NCBI RefSeq assembly: GCF_036345015.1
Contig: NZ_CP084098.1
Location: 2,679,326 to 2,743,325, forward strand
Source: Cyanobacterium sp. Dongsha4
GTDB lineage: Bacteria > Cyanobacteriota > Cyanobacteriia > Cyanobacteriales > Cyanobacteriaceae
DNA: 64,000 nucleotides
Reading direction: 5' to 3'
Both the position numbers and the translations under genes were made by a program. The notes beneath the pieces are model-generated. The model saw only the letters and a program-made list of their open reading frames with translations, was not told the origin of the DNA and made no database searches. The first letter of the stretch is position 1, and each line of letters opens with the position of its first letter. Of this stretch, positions 40,046 to 53,000 are shown piece by piece.

Positions 40046-40411
40046 TGGTATATTTTGCTCCTTGCGTGAAATTAATGATTATCTTGTGGTAGTTTACAAT
40101 ATTTTGCCCATTAAGGTAAAGATTTGTAAATTTGAACTATGATCATATCCACAATTTCCCTATCTCCATACCAACGCTCTTTCATCGCAATAAAAATAGT
40201 TAATAAATAAAACAAGTTGAATAAATTTTAATACTTTTTAAATTAATTGCTCTTTGTTTTCCCTCTTTTTTGTTACCTTATAACTAAACCCATCAAGTGA
40301 ATTGACGATAAGTACAAGATCTGAGTCAAACACATCCTCAATCACTTATTGACAAAGAAGTCAAATAAAAGTTATGATGAAAAATTGTGAGTTTTAAAGC
40401 AATCAATCTCC
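40046..40411. other. Divergent intergenic region between crtR and rplS
   Basis: It holds the divergent promoters for crtR and rplS, of which only the rplS one is clear (see the separate entry). The remaining sequence is AT-rich without a recognised RNA gene. Confidence 0.5.
40349..40378 (+). promoter_or_regulatory. Promoter of rplS
   Basis: TTGACA (40349-40354) and TATGAT (40373-40378) with an 18-base spacer, placed 33 bases before the rplS start codon. Good agreement with the sigma70-type consensus. Confidence 0.75.
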
Positions 40412-40822
40412 ATGTCTATCAACGCAAATGCGATAATCCAGTCTATTGAGGCGGAATATCTAAAAGATAAAGACAGTATCCCCACCATTCACGTCGGCGA
40501 CACTATTAAAGTTGGTGTCCGCATTCAAGAAGGTGGCAAAGAAAGGGTACAGCCTTTTGAAGGTACAGTGATCGCAATGCGTCACGGCGGTATAAATAAA
40601 ACTATCACCGTTAGACGTATTTTTCAGGGAGTAGGAGTAGAAAGAGTATTCTTAATCCATTCCCCCATCGTTGCTAATATCCAAGTTCTCCGCAGAGGTA
40701 AAGTGCGTCGTGCTAAACTTTACTACCTCAGAGACAGAGTTGGTAAAGCAACCCGTATTAAGCAACGTTTTGACCGTCCTATTGACACTGTTAAAACAAC
40801 AAAAAGTAAAAAGAAAAAATAG
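40412..40822 (+). CDS. rplS: 50S ribosomal protein L19
   Basis: A 136-residue large-subunit protein near the 30S interface. The N-terminal block [20 protein letters not shown], the segment [20 protein letters not shown] and the end [17 protein letters not shown] are diagnostic. The lysine-rich C-terminal tail (TKSKKKK) is usual for cyanobacteria. It starts at ATG 40412 downstream of a good promoter. It leads the rplS, tRNA-Trp, secE, nusG, rplK, rplA order common in cyanobacteria. Confidence 0.97.
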   Translation: MSINANAIIQSIEAEYLKDKDSIPTIHVGDTIKVGVRIQEGGKERVQPFEGTVIAMRHGGINKTITVRRIFQGVGVERVFLIHSPIVANIQVLRRGKVRRAKLYYLRDRVGKATRIKQRFDRPIDTVKTTKSKKKK

Positions 40823-40911
40823 TCTTCTATTTCTCTCACAAACCCTAACTACTTAACCGTAGTCTTTTACCAACTACTATAATTGTTAGCCTAAAATACA
40901 AGGTTTCACCC

Positions 40912-40940
40912 TTGACAAAAGTTAACAAGATTGTTATAGT
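40912..40940 (+). promoter_or_regulatory. Promoter of the tRNA-Trp/secE region
   Basis: TTGACA at 40912-40917 and TATAGT at 40935-40940 with a 17-base spacer; transcription should begin a few bases before the tRNA at 40951. It may also serve secE-nusG-rplK-rplA. Confidence 0.8.
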
Positions 40941-40950
40941 AATATGATAT

Positions 40951-41022
40951 ACGTCCTTAGTTCAGTGGTAGAACGTCGGTCTCCAAAACCGAATGTCAGG
41001 GGTTCAAATCCTCTAGGACGTG
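40951..41022 (+). tRNA. trnW: tRNA-Trp (anticodon CCA)
   Basis: A complete cloverleaf of 72 bases: acceptor ACGTCCT/AGGACGT with discriminator G, D arm GTTC-AGTGGTA-GAAC, anticodon arm TCGGT-CTCCAAA-ACCGA with anticodon CCA, and T arm with TTCAAAT. CCA is not encoded. It lies between rplS and secE, as in other cyanobacteria. Confidence 0.96.
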
Positions 41023-41129
41023 TTGGAATAGACCTTTAAGAATGGTTAAGTGATTATATAATAAGTACTTGTTAGTGGTGTCTTAAAATAAGTCGCTACA
41101 AACAGAAGTTAACTAATGAGGGAATAATC

Positions 41130-41369
41130 GTGACTAATAAAGATACCGTAAAAGCAAAAAACGCAAATTCCAACGAAGCTCAAGGAAAGGAAATCATCTC
41201 TAGCGGTTTTGTCGAAGAAACAAAACAAGAATTAGCTAAGGTGGTTTGGCCTTCTCGACAACAGTTGTTAAGCGAGTCAGTAGCTGTCATCTTAATGGTT
41301 ACAGTAGTTGCTACTCTAATTTATTTAATGGATAAATTATTTGGCTGGTTGGCTGGGAAGGTGTTTTAA
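41130..41369 (+). CDS. secE: Preprotein translocase subunit SecE
   Basis: A 79-residue single-pass subunit of the SecYEG channel. The amphipathic segment VEETKQELAKVVWPSRQQLL (about 28-47) precedes one membrane helix (SVAVILMVTVVATLIYLM). The start is GTG at 41130. The stop codon overlaps the nusG start by one base (TAATG), so the two are translationally linked. The small size is usual for bacteria with one helix. Confidence 0.95.
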   Translation: MTNKDTVKAKNANSNEAQGKEIISSGFVEETKQELAKVVWPSRQQLLSESVAVILMVTVVATLIYLMDKLFGWLAGKVF

Positions 41370-41989
41370 TGAACAATTTTCCTGAACAAGAACAACAAAC
41401 AGAAGAAACCCAAACTAGAGCAGTGGGTAAGCCCCGTTGGTATGTAGTTCAGGTAGCCTCTGGTTGTGAAAAGAAAGTCAAAACTGACCTCGAACAGAGG
41501 ACTAATAGCTTTGATTTGGGCGATCGCGTCTTACAAATTAGAATACCTCAATCACCGACTGTAAAAGTCAAAAAAGATGGTAGTCGTGTTCACGGAGCAG
41601 AAAAAGTCTTACCCGGTTATGTGTTGGTCGAGATGATTCTTGACGATGATGCGTGGCAGATGGTGAAAAATACCCCCAACGTAATTAACTTTGTAGGGGC
41701 AGAACAACGCCGTGCCGTAGGTAGAGGAAGAGGTCATGTCAAACCCTTACCCTTATCTCCTTCTGAAGTAGCCCGTATCTTCAAAGAGTCCGAAGAAGCC
41801 GAACCCGTCTTAAAAATCGATATGCAAGTGGGAGATAAAATCCTCGTGCTGTCAGGACCATTTAAAGACTTTGCAGGGGAAGTTATTGAAGTTAGTACCG
41901 AGAGAAACAAACTCAAGGCGCTATTATCAATTTTTGGACGTGATACCCCCGTAGAATTGGAATTTAACCAAGTAGAAAAACAAGGATAA
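41369..41989 (+). CDS. nusG: Transcription termination/antitermination factor NusG
   Basis: A 206-residue RNA polymerase-binding factor. The NGN domain starts at WYVVQVASGCEKKVKTDLEQR (about 25-45) and includes the PGYVLVEMILDD block. The KOW domain is near the end (VGDKILVLSGPFKDFAGEV, about 152-170). It acts with Rho and ribosomal protein S10 to couple transcription and translation. It overlaps secE and is followed 19 bases later by rplK, so it belongs to the same operon. Confidence 0.97.
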   Translation: MNNFPEQEQQTEETQTRAVGKPRWYVVQVASGCEKKVKTDLEQRTNSFDLGDRVLQIRIPQSPTVKVKKDGSRVHGAEKVLPGYVLVEMILDDDAWQMVKNTPNVINFVGAEQRRAVGRGRGHVKPLPLSPSEVARIFKESEEAEPVLKIDMQVGDKILVLSGPFKDFAGEVIEVSTERNKLKALLSIFGRDTPVELEFNQVEKQG

Positions 41990-42008
41990 ATAAAAGGAAA
42001 CTTGAATA

Positions 42009-42434
42009 ATGGCGAAGAAAGTCGTTGCACTGATTAAATTGGCTTTACCCGCAGGGAAGGCTAATCCCGCACCTCCAGTAGGTCCTGCGTTGGGTCAACA
42101 TGGTGTTAACATCATGGCATTCTGTAAAGAGTATAATGCGAAAACCTCCAATCAACCCGGAATGATTATTCCTGTGGAAATCTCTGTATTTGAGGATCGT
42201 AGTTTTACTTTTATTCTCAAAACCCCTCCTGCTTCAGTTTTAATCAAAAAAGCCGCAGGAATTGAAAAAGGATCAAAAGAACCTAACCGTGCTAAAGTAG
42301 CCCAAATTACCAAAGCTCAGTTAGAAGAAATAGCTCAAACCAAAATGCAGGATTTGAATGCTAATGATATTGATGCGGCAATGAAAATTATCGCAGGTAC
42401 AGCTCGTAACATGGGCGTTACCGTTGTTGATTAA
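42009..42434 (+). CDS. rplK: 50S ribosomal protein L11
   Basis: A 141-residue protein of the GTPase-associated centre. The N-terminus [20 protein letters not shown], then [20 protein letters not shown], and the C-terminal rRNA-binding helix region ending NMGVTVVD match L11. The ATG at 42009 has an AAAGGA ribosome site. It lies 121 bases before rplA. Confidence 0.97.
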   Translation: MAKKVVALIKLALPAGKANPAPPVGPALGQHGVNIMAFCKEYNAKTSNQPGMIIPVEISVFEDRSFTFILKTPPASVLIKKAAGIEKGSKEPNRAKVAQITKAQLEEIAQTKMQDLNANDIDAAMKIIAGTARNMGVTVVD

Positions 42435-42555
42435 TTCGAGAAATAACTTTCCATCGAAGTTTGTGAATTGATGGTGGTTTAACTGCTAAAAGATTTTCGC
42501 AATCTGGGGAGAGGTTTTTACTTCGTTAGTTTACCCAAGGAGATACATTACACCA

Positions 42556-43263
42556 ATGAGTAAGAAATTAAGTCGAAGATTTAAAGAAGCCTTAGCCAAA
42601 GTTGAGGCTAAAGCCTATGAGCCTTTAGAGGCATTACAACTGTTAAAAGAAACCGCAACGGCAAAATTTGATGAAACTGCCGAAGTACATATCCGTTTAG
42701 GAATTGACCCTAAATATACTGATCAACAATTAAGAACTACTGTTAGCTTACCCAAAGGGACAGGACAAACTGTTCGAGTTGCAGTTATCACCAGAGGGGA
42801 AAAAGTAAAAGAAGCCAGTGACGGCGGTGCAGATTTAGTCGGTGATGAAGATTTAATCGATGAAATCCAAAAAGGAATGATGGATTTTGACGTCTTAATC
42901 GCTACTCCTGACATGATGCCCAAAATTGCTAAATTAGGTCGTGTTTTAGGTCCTAAAGGCTTAATGCCTTCTCCCAAGGGTGGTACTGTTACCACCGATT
43001 TAGTGGGTGCTATTAACGAATTTAAAGCAGGTAAATTAGAATTCAGAGCCGATCGCAGTGGTATTGTTCACGTAATGTTCGGTAAAGCATCTTTCTCTGC
43101 TGATGACTTGTTGACCAACCTCAAAGCAATTCAAGAAACCGTCGATCGCAATCGTCCTTCTGGTGCTAAAGGTCGTTATTGGCGTACAATGTTCGTTTCT
43201 TCTTCTATGGGGCCTTCCATTGAGGTGGACATCAACAGTTTAAGAGACATGAAAACAGCTTAA
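42556..43263 (+). CDS. rplA: 50S ribosomal protein L1
   Basis: A 235-residue stalk protein that binds 23S rRNA helix 76-78 and helps release the E-site tRNA. In other bacteria it also represses its own operon. Diagnostic parts are [40 protein letters not shown] and [18 protein letters not shown]. An AAGGAG site precedes the ATG. In most cyanobacteria rplJ and rplL follow directly; here an 800-base gap and a giant adhesin gene follow instead. Confidence 0.97.
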   Translation: MSKKLSRRFKEALAKVEAKAYEPLEALQLLKETATAKFDETAEVHIRLGIDPKYTDQQLRTTVSLPKGTGQTVRVAVITRGEKVKEASDGGADLVGDEDLIDEIQKGMMDFDVLIATPDMMPKIAKLGRVLGPKGLMPSPKGGTVTTDLVGAINEFKAGKLEFRADRSGIVHVMFGKASFSADDLLTNLKAIQETVDRNRPSGAKGRYWRTMFVSSSMGPSIEVDINSLRDMKTA

Positions 43264-44063
43264 TTGCCAAGGAATTTAGAGTTAGGAGTTTAGAGTTTTT
43301 TTAAGTAATAAGTAATAAGTAATAAGTCAATAAGAAGTAATTTTTATTAAAAATTATTTGATCATTTAGAACGCTAATATAGCAATTCCCAAATTTATGA
43401 GGTAAGATATTTTTAACATTATTGCTTATTCTCCATTACTGAATCCAATTAAGTGATATACCTCAGTATTTAGATTTAGATAAACCCTATATATAAACTC
43501 GTAATAATACTTATCTAAAAATTAGTTGCGATAAAGATGTTTTTCTTTTCAAGTTTTTAGATCTTTATTAGCAAAAGTTGCATACAAATACAACAATTTA
43601 TTTAAAATTCAAGTTAAACACTGTTGCCCGTTGCCTACCTTGATCTAAGATTTTAGGTCAAACTTAGGTGTTTCTCAGTAAAAATAATTAAGGGTGTTTC
43701 TCAGTAAAAATAATTAAGTTTATAAAAATTTAAAAAAAAGACTTTATTAAAACTTTAAACAATAAATTATTTCTCATAATTGAATAATGTTAAGATCATA
43801 GTATTGAAATTCCTATGTCTAGTTCATATTGTTATCTATAATCCAATTTCAATTTTTACGATTTGTTGCCTAGAAAAAAAAGATAATACTGTGGATTACA
43901 CTTAGGTACTCACCTAAAAGAATTTTGTGAGGCAAGACTTTTGCCGTATTCATACATTGTTTATAGTAGCAAACGATATTAAATAGTATTAATTTATTCC
44001 CTTTTATTCTCAAAAATTTATTTTATTTTTCAACTTAATTTAACTCTTAGAAAGAAAAAAAAT
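43264..44063. other. 800-base intergenic region upstream of the giant adhesin
   Basis: No gene and no rplJ-type leader was recognised. It includes an AAGTAAT short tandem stretch (about 43303-43325), dispersed-repeat fragments (GTTGCCCGTTGCCT), and a perfect 26-base tandem repeat (43667-43718). It may hold long regulatory sequence for the adhesin gene. Confidence 0.6.
43667..43718 (+). repeat. Two perfect 26-bp tandem copies
   Basis: GGTGTTTCTCAGTAAAAATA plus ATTAAG occurs at 43667-43692 and again at 43693-43718 without mismatch. It could be a recent duplication in the adhesin's upstream region. Confidence 0.85.
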
Positions 44064-47000
44064 ATGGCTGTTACAATAATTGACTCTAATCTCACTCCCT
44101 TCGAGTATATTTTTAACGAAGATAATTCCCTTATTTTTAATACTATTTCCCTTAATGATGATCCAAGTGCGATCGTAACTGTCACTCTCACGGTATCTAA
44201 TGGCACATTAACTCTTGATACCAATGCTATACCGAATTTAACTTTTACAACAGGAGATGGAACAAATGACACTGCCGTAGAATTTTCTGGAACTTTAGCA
44301 AATGTAAATGATGCCTTAAGTGGTTTAGCTTTCGCTCCCAATGCTAACTTCAACGGTAATGAAACTCTTAGTATATCTATAAGTAGTAGTGTTTCTGATG
44401 GAATAAATCCGCCTATTGTTACCACTGACAGTCAAAATGTTTCTCTTTCAATTACTGCGGTTAATGATGATCCTATTTTAACTCCAATAAGTGCCTTAGC
44501 CGTTGATGAAGGAGAGGCTAACGTAGTTTTTACTAATGATCAATTTGGTTTATCTGATCCGGACATCATCACAGGGCAACAAGTAGTAACCCAACAGATT
44601 GTCAGTATCGAAAGTCTTCCCACTAAAGGTACTTTAAGACTAGATGGCAATATTTTAGTAGTTGGTTCTGTATTCTCTTATGATCAATTATCTCTACTAA
44701 CTTATACCCATAATGGCGATGATGTTAGTCCTGGTGATACAGATTTTTTCACCGTCAAAGTTAATGATGGTGGTGGTGGTGAGTCTGCCATCACTCAAAT
44801 TGATATTAATTTAATTCCCGTTAATGTAGCCCCCATCGTTGGTTTTGAGGAAGTTGCTTTTCTTGAAGGTTCAATTAACAACGTAAGAGCACCCATTATC
44901 GATTTGGGAGACATTGCCGACACTCCTGCTACTGCCACTGTAACAATTGATGCGGTAGATAATGCAGGTCAAGGAAGACTATATTTTGATACTAATAACA
45001 ATGGTTTTTATGATACTGGAGAAGACTTAGTCGTTGGGCAAACCTTCACCGCAGATCAAGTTGATCAAATTAGATTTGATAGTAATGGTGCTGAACCAAC
45101 TTTACCCTTACCCTTCTATACTATCACTGTTACTGATGCAGGTGGCGGTTTAGGTGCAGGAAATGAGTTAAGTACCACCGCTACTATTCCTGTATTTATC
45201 AATCCTGTTGATGACGATCCCACTTTAGGAGTTAATAATCCTTTAACAGTAGAAGGTGGAAGCACTACAGTTATAACAGATAGCTTTTTACGAGTGGATG
45301 ATATTGATAGCGAAGCAAAAAATTTAGTTTATTCCCTTGATAGTCGCCCCACAAAAGGTGTTCTACAGCTATACATAGGAGGAGCAACGGGAGATAAAAA
45401 TGATGATAATAATTGGGTTAACTTAGGTATCGGTGGTTTATTTACTCAAAAACAAATTGATGACGAGGATATTCGTTATGTTCATGAAGTTCATAGTACC
45501 AATGCCACAGATAATGATTCTTTCAGTTTCGTTGTCAGAGACTCCGCTTTAAGAACTATTTTTCCTATTGCAGATGAGGAGGGGGGGATAAGAAGTACAC
45601 CTCTACCGTCGATCGATCCTCGTCCTTTAGATATTATCACCTTTAACATTAATATCAATAATCCACAAACTGATCCCCTAGTTACAAATCCTTCGGGTTC
45701 AACCACTGGTTATGGAGGTGATACGGGTACAAGATTAGATAATGCTCCTATAGTTGATGTAAATACTACTTTTACAAAAAATAACTCTCCTCAAGTTCCC
45801 GATGAAGGTGGTTTCAACGTCATCACTGATGAAATGTTAAATTACAAATTTGTAAACTCTGGAGTAACAGTAATACAGGATGAGCAAGTTGTTTATACTC
45901 TAAAATCTTTACCTGATAATATTGATCCTAGTGGTGGATTATTCAAAAATGGAGTTAAGTTAGTTATTGACTCTACTTTTACTCAACAAGATATTAATGA
46001 TGGTTTAATCACTTTTGTTCATAACGACACAGAAAATTTTATCAGTAGTTTTGACTATTCCGTCAGTTATGGTGGTGAAATTCGCATTAATGATACTTTT
46101 AGTATAGATGTTAACCCTGTTAACGATACTCCTACCATTGGTCAAGGTTCTTCTGTTACTTTAAAAGAAGGAGAAGTAACCACCATAACATCTTCTCAAT
46201 TAAGTCTTAATGATGTGGATGGTGATAATGGCAACTCAGATAAAGTAGGAATAGGTTTCGCTACCATCAATATCCTTGAATTTCAAGTAACGGCTCTACC
46301 GACTCATGGTACTTTATTTCTTGATGCTAATGGAAATGGTCTTGATTTCACTGATAATAATGGAAATGGAAAATTTGATCCGGGAGTAGATACATCAACA
46401 GAAATCATTACTACAACTCAATGGATTGCTAAACAAGACTTAATTGACGATAAAGTTAAGTATCTTCACGACGGCACGGAGAATTTTCTTGATCAGTTTA
46501 CGGTTCGAGCAAGAGATGACCAAAATATACCTGAAGTTCAACCTGATAGTAGTATTAGTGGTAATGCTGTCATCAATATCGATATTTTCCCTGTCAATGA
46601 TACTCCGATCGTACCTTTAACATCATCTACTGATCCTGCTAATGATATTACCATTCCCGATCCTTTTCCGGGGGAAGTTGCAACTGCTACCAATAAGGGT
46701 TTAGGTTTCGTTACTCCCTTAAATGAAGGTGATACTGGACTGATTGATAATAGTTTATTACAAGCAATAGATTCTGATAACAACAGTATTCAAAGACAAT
46801 ATCGCCTTACCCAGGCAGTCCAAAATGGCACGTTATTATTAGATGGTAAAGTCTTAGGGGTTGGCAGTACCTTCACTCAAAAAGATATTGATGATGGTAG
46901 ATTAAGCTATAAACATAACGGCTCAGAAAACTTTACTGATTTTTTCCGTTTCACTATCAGTGATGGAAACAAAACTACCAATGTAGCACAATTTGACATT

Positions 47001-50000
47001 AAAGTTAATCCCCTTAACGACAAGGCAACTCTAGCTACTGCTACTACTACTTTTGATTTGGGTTCACCTGATCCCCTCGCTATTACGGGTATTAGCGTTG
47101 CAGATGTTGATTTAGTTAATGTTGTGGTGGGTGAAACCGATCGAATCCGAGTTACGATCGATCCTAAGTTAACTCAAGCCTATGGTAGTCAAAATAGTGG
47201 TGATACTTTTGATAGTGGTACATTGAATTTGACCAACACAACAGGTATTACTTTCATTCAAGGTACTAATAATACCCTAGGGAATAAATTAGTTATTGAG
47301 GGAACTTTAGCAGATATAAACAACGCTTTAGCCTCTCTTACTTATCAAACCAATACCGACTTAAACCAGACGATCGAGCTTAATGTAACTGTGGACGATC
47401 GCCTTTATGATGGTAGTGGTAATGTTATTGGGGCAAATGGTGGTTTATTAAATCAAAATCCTTCTGGAGGTACATTACCTTTAAATGATGCCAATAACAC
47501 GATTACGAGAGTAATTAATATCAATGTTTCTACTGTTAACGAGGATACTGGAATCCTTAATGTTCCCGCAAATGTTACCGTTACAGAAGATGTAGCAAGT
47601 GGAGCAATTTTTAGCGGTATTGAAGTCAGAGATCCTGATACTTTTCAGGCAACTAATAATACAGTTCAGTTGTCGGTAACAAATGGTACTTTGTCTTTTA
47701 ATAATCCTCCTTCTGGTTTTACCATTACAGGACAAGGAACAAATACTATTAATATAACTGGTACTTTTGAACCAGCATCCATTGATGCTTTGTTTAATGC
47801 CTTACGATATACGGGCAATGCTAATTTTAATGGTAGTGATACTCTAAATATTCAGGCTGTTGGACAAGGTAGTGTTGGACAAGGAAGCAGTAATATTGCG
47901 ATCGCTGATATTCCTATTACTGTTACTCCTGTTAATGATACTCCCACTGTAACAGTACCAAATACTCAGATTCTGAATAATTCTAGTATTACTTTTAGTA
48001 GCGGGAACGGTAATCTTATTTCGATCGACGATATTAATGATTTCAACGTTACGAACACTCCTGATGCCGTAAATAATTTCCGAGTCACACTTACAGTCAC
48101 AAAAAGTGGTAATCCTGATGGTACTTTAACAATCAATGGGGCATCTGGTTTAGTAGATAGTAATACTGATGCACATATTGTTGTCTTGGAAGGCACAAAA
48201 GAATCAATTAATCAAGCCCTTGATGGTTTAATTTATACACCCACAAACTCTAACTCTGATCTTGCCGCTACCCTGGATATTTTAGTGGAAGATTTAGGCA
48301 ATGGCGGTACTCTTATCAGTGGAAATGGGGGAAATTTAACCGATCAAAAACAAGTTATTATCAATGTATCTGACATCAACGATCGACCCTTCTTTAATCA
48401 GTTAGATGGTACTTCTGCTAACCCTTACATTGAGAATGATGGTGCAATTATTCTTGATAGTGATGCTATCTTAAAAGACAATGAATTAGAATTATTCAAC
48501 AACTGGCGCGGCTCAGTTTTAACCATTCAAAGAGGTACAGTTGATGGCAGTAACAATGGTACATTTACCCCTAATGCTGAAGATATTTTTGGAGGCTCAA
48601 TTCTCAGTGGTGGTAACGTAATTGTTAGCGGAACGACGATCGGTACTTTTACTAATACTGGTGGTGTTTTAACCATTAATTTTAATAATAATGCTACTAA
48701 CAGTTTAGTTGACAGTGCTTTACAACAAGTTACTTATCGTAATAGTACTGAAGATCCTCTACCATCCGTCAATTTAGTTTATACCATTAATGATGGTAAC
48801 AGTATCAATGGCGATCCTATCCCTTCCGGTTCTCAAGGAAGTGGAGGAGCATTGAGTTTCAGTCAAGCTATTACCGTTAATATTACCCCTCAACCAGATG
48901 CACCTGTTATCACTCCGACTACGGGTAATGCTATCTTTACCGAAGCAGTGGGGCAAATTGGCAACAATACCGCTATCGATGTTGATAATGCCATCACTCT
49001 AACAGATGTGGATGATACCCAGATGACAAATGCCACTATTTCTATTAGCAGTGGTTTCACAACAGGGGATGTTTTAAATATTAACGGTGCTACTGTTGGG
49101 CAAGTTATCGCTGGTACGAATATTACTTTTGATAGTTATAATTCTGGCACAGGTGTTTTAACTCTTTCTGGCATAGACACAAAAGCGAATTATGAGACCG
49201 TTTTACGCTCTCTTACCTTCATCAATACTGGTGATGATCCCACTAATACAACTCGTACTATCACTTATAACGTCACTGATGCTAACTCTGATGGTGCTGG
49301 AGCGGCTACGGGTACAGCTACCAGAAATATTACGGTTATTCCTGTTAATGATGAACCCACTTTAATAAGTAATGGTTTAGATCCTAAATTTGTAGAAGGG
49401 AATAATTTTAAAACTCTTTTTAATAATTCGGTGACAAGTACCATTGAAGCGGGACAATTAATTAATCAACTTGTCTTTACTGTTGATAATATCCGAAATG
49501 GAACTTCAGAAAGAATACGTCTTAATGGTGTTAATCGTCCCTTGATTACTAATGTAACAAACCTAAATATCAATAATGGGTTTACAGCAACCATTAGTTA
49601 CAATTCAGGCACAAGAATTTCAACTATTACAATTAACCACACCACTGGTGCAACTCCTGCTCAAATAGATGCTTTAGTTAATGGATTTGCTTATAGTAAT
49701 ACAAGTCAAGATCCGACGGCGGGAAATCGAGTGGTTACTATTACTTCCATCACAGATAATGGTGGTGTGCTTAACGGTGGTGATGATAACAGTAATCTTA
49801 ATTTAGTCTCAACCATTGAAGTTATTCCTGTTAATGATCAACCTACTCTCAACGCAACAGGAGTTAGCAATGCACCCTATAACGAAAATGCTTCTGCTGT
49901 TGATCTTTTCAGTACTATATCAAGCAGTACGATCGAATCTGGACAAACTTTAACTCAGTTACAATTAACTGTTAGTAATGTCAGTGATGGAGTAAATGAA

Positions 50001-53000
50001 GTTTTAAATATTGATGGAAGTGCAGTTACATTAACAAATGGTAATACTATTAATACTACTAATGGTTATACTATCAACGTTTCTGAATCATCTGGAACTG
50101 CAACCCTAACCATTACAAAGACAGGAAATGCAACCACGGGTCAAATTAACAGTTTAGTTGATGGTCTTTCTTATCAAAATAACAGTGAAGCACCCACGGC
50201 GGGAAATCGAACTATTACTATCACCACTTTAACCGATAGTGGAGCTAATAATTCTTTTGATGTGGATGGTGTAACTTACAATAACGATAATTTTAATGAA
50301 AACGTTAACCGCATAGCTACTGTTGTTGTTAATCCTATTAATGATGCTCCTGTCTTAAATCCTGCTCCTGATTTAAGTCTCTCCACCACAGAAGATATAG
50401 GTATTCCCTCTGGGGCGGTGGGCTTTTTAATTGGTGACTTTGTCGATTTAGTTAATGGCAGTGGTAATGACAACATCACTGATGTAGATAATAACCCCTC
50501 CACAGGTATCGCATTAACTAATGCCAGTAATTTAGGGAAAATTTATTACTCTACCAATAACGGGACAAATTGGACTGAATTTACGGGAACTTTGTCCGAC
50601 AGTAATGCTCTTTTATTGGCAAATGATGGAAATACCCGTCTTTTCTTCTCTCCGAATACAGACATTAACGGTACTTTAGCAAGTGGTATCACCTTCAGAG
50701 CATGGGATCAAACCACTGGCACGAATGGCGGAACTGCTAATACTACTACTAACGGTGGCACAACTGCCTTTTCCAACGACACAGACACTATTCGTATTCA
50801 AATTACCCCTGTAAATGATGCTCCTACTCGCACCATTGCTACCACCAACCTAGCATCAATTTTAGAAGACAATACTAACCCTGTTGGTGCAACAGTTGAT
50901 TCTTTATTTAACCCTACTTTTTCTGATGTAAGAGATAACCAAATCGTCAATAGTGGTTCATCCCCCAACAATTTTGCAGGAATTGCCATCACCAATAACA
51001 ATGCTAATGCTTCTACTCAAGGAGTTTGGCAATATTCTTCTAATGGTGGCACAAGTTGGACTCCTTTACCTTCTGTATCTTCTAGCAGTGCTTTTGTTCT
51101 AGCTCCCACTGATTTATTGCGTTTTGTGCCTGTTGCTAACTATCACGGCACTCCGGGGAGTTTAATTACCCGTTTAATAGATACTTCTTCTGGGGCGGTA
51201 ACTTCAGGCACAACGGTCAACGTTAGTAATGATAATAGCCTTAGTGGTGGTACAACCCAGTATAGCAACTCCAGTAATGCTGTCACCTTAACCACCAGTG
51301 TCACCTCTGTTAACGATGCCCCTAGTGGTACAGATAATACCGTTACCACTAATGAAGATGCGGCTTATACCTTTACTACTGCTAATTTTGGTTTTACTGA
51401 TCTTCCTAATGATTCGATCGCACCTAATAACCTTAATCGAGTTTTAATTACTACTTTACCCACCAACGGTACTTTAACTCTTAATGGTTCATCTATCACT
51501 GCTGGTACATTTATAAATGTTGCGGATGTCAGCGCTGGTAATTTAAGATTTGTTCCCGACACCAACGAAAATGGCAATAACTACGCTACTTTCACCTTCC
51601 AAGTAGAAGATAATGGAGGCACAGATAATAATGGAGTCGATTTAGATCAAACTCCCAATACTATTACCGTTAATGTTAATCCTGTTAACGATGCACCTAT
51701 TGCCCAAGGTACAGTATCAATTAACCAAGAATCAGAAGATAATAATAATCCTAGCGGTACAATCATTAATAGTCTGATTCTCGATCCTGCTAACTATTCT
51801 GATAACCTCGACGATATAGTTACTGCCGTCGGTACAGATAATGATACACCCATGAGTGCGATCGCAGTTATTGGTAGTAATAACTATGTAGCAGGGCAAG
51901 GTACTTGGCAATATAGTAACGGCAGTGGCGGATGGATTAATATTCCTAATAGCGGATTATCTAATGCAAATGCTCTCATTATTCCCGCAGGAAGAGATAT
52001 TCGTTTTGTACCCAATCCTAACTTCTTTGGCACTCCGGGTAGTTTAAACGTTCGTTTAGCCGATGGTACAAATATTTTAACTGCAAGTACCAGTTCGAGT
52101 GATTTTAAAAATCTTGGTACGGTGGGAGGTACAAGTGCATGGTCAAATGGTACTGTTACTATTACCACTAATGGTATAACTAATATAAATGATCGTCCCA
52201 CTGCTACTAATACTTCCATTACAGGTGCAGTGGAAGATAATCCCACTCCTGCCCTTGATGTAACAGGTGCTAACTTTGGCTATAGTGATGCAACTGATAA
52301 CCAAACAGGAATTACAGGGGGAGGTAATGCCAGTAGTTCTTTCGGTGGAATTGCGATCGTCGGTAACACCGCCGATTCGGCAACCCAAGGAAATTGGCAA
52401 TATAACACGGGTAGTGGTTGGGTTAATGTGGGTTCGGTTTCCGATAATTCAGCTTTAATTCTCCCCGAAAATGCACAATTACGCTTTGTACCTAATGCTA
52501 ACTTTAATGGCAATCCTGATCCTTTAAGTGTCAGAGTTGCAGATACTTCCCAAACTTTTGCTAGTGGCGTAAATATTACAAGTAATTTAACTCAGACTAG
52601 CACATGGTCAGAAGCGATCGACCTTTCAGCACCTATTAGTCCTCGCAATGATAATCCTGTTTTAACTGCTACTCATGGAAATATTTCCGTTACAGAAAAT
52701 AACACCACTGGCACAGGAAACTCCATAGAACCTGTCAACTTACTCAGTAATTCTGATGTTACAGATATTGACTTAACCACCACCAATGGTTTAGCTTCTA
52801 ATATTTTTGGTGCAGGTACTATTACAGCACGAATCACAGACGGGGTGAGCGGAGACATACTGCAAATTGATCCCAGTTTTACCCTACCTAATGGTGTCAC
52901 AGTAAGTGGTGGTACAGGTAACATTCCTTTTCTTATCACCCTCGATGAGGATACCACTCTGACTGAGGTAAATAATATTCTTAACAATATTCAGTACAGA

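Noticed and set aside
43264-44063. Hidden rplJ/rplL or L10 leader after rplA
   Set aside because: No frame resembling L10 or L7/L12 and no matching leader structure was found on either strand.
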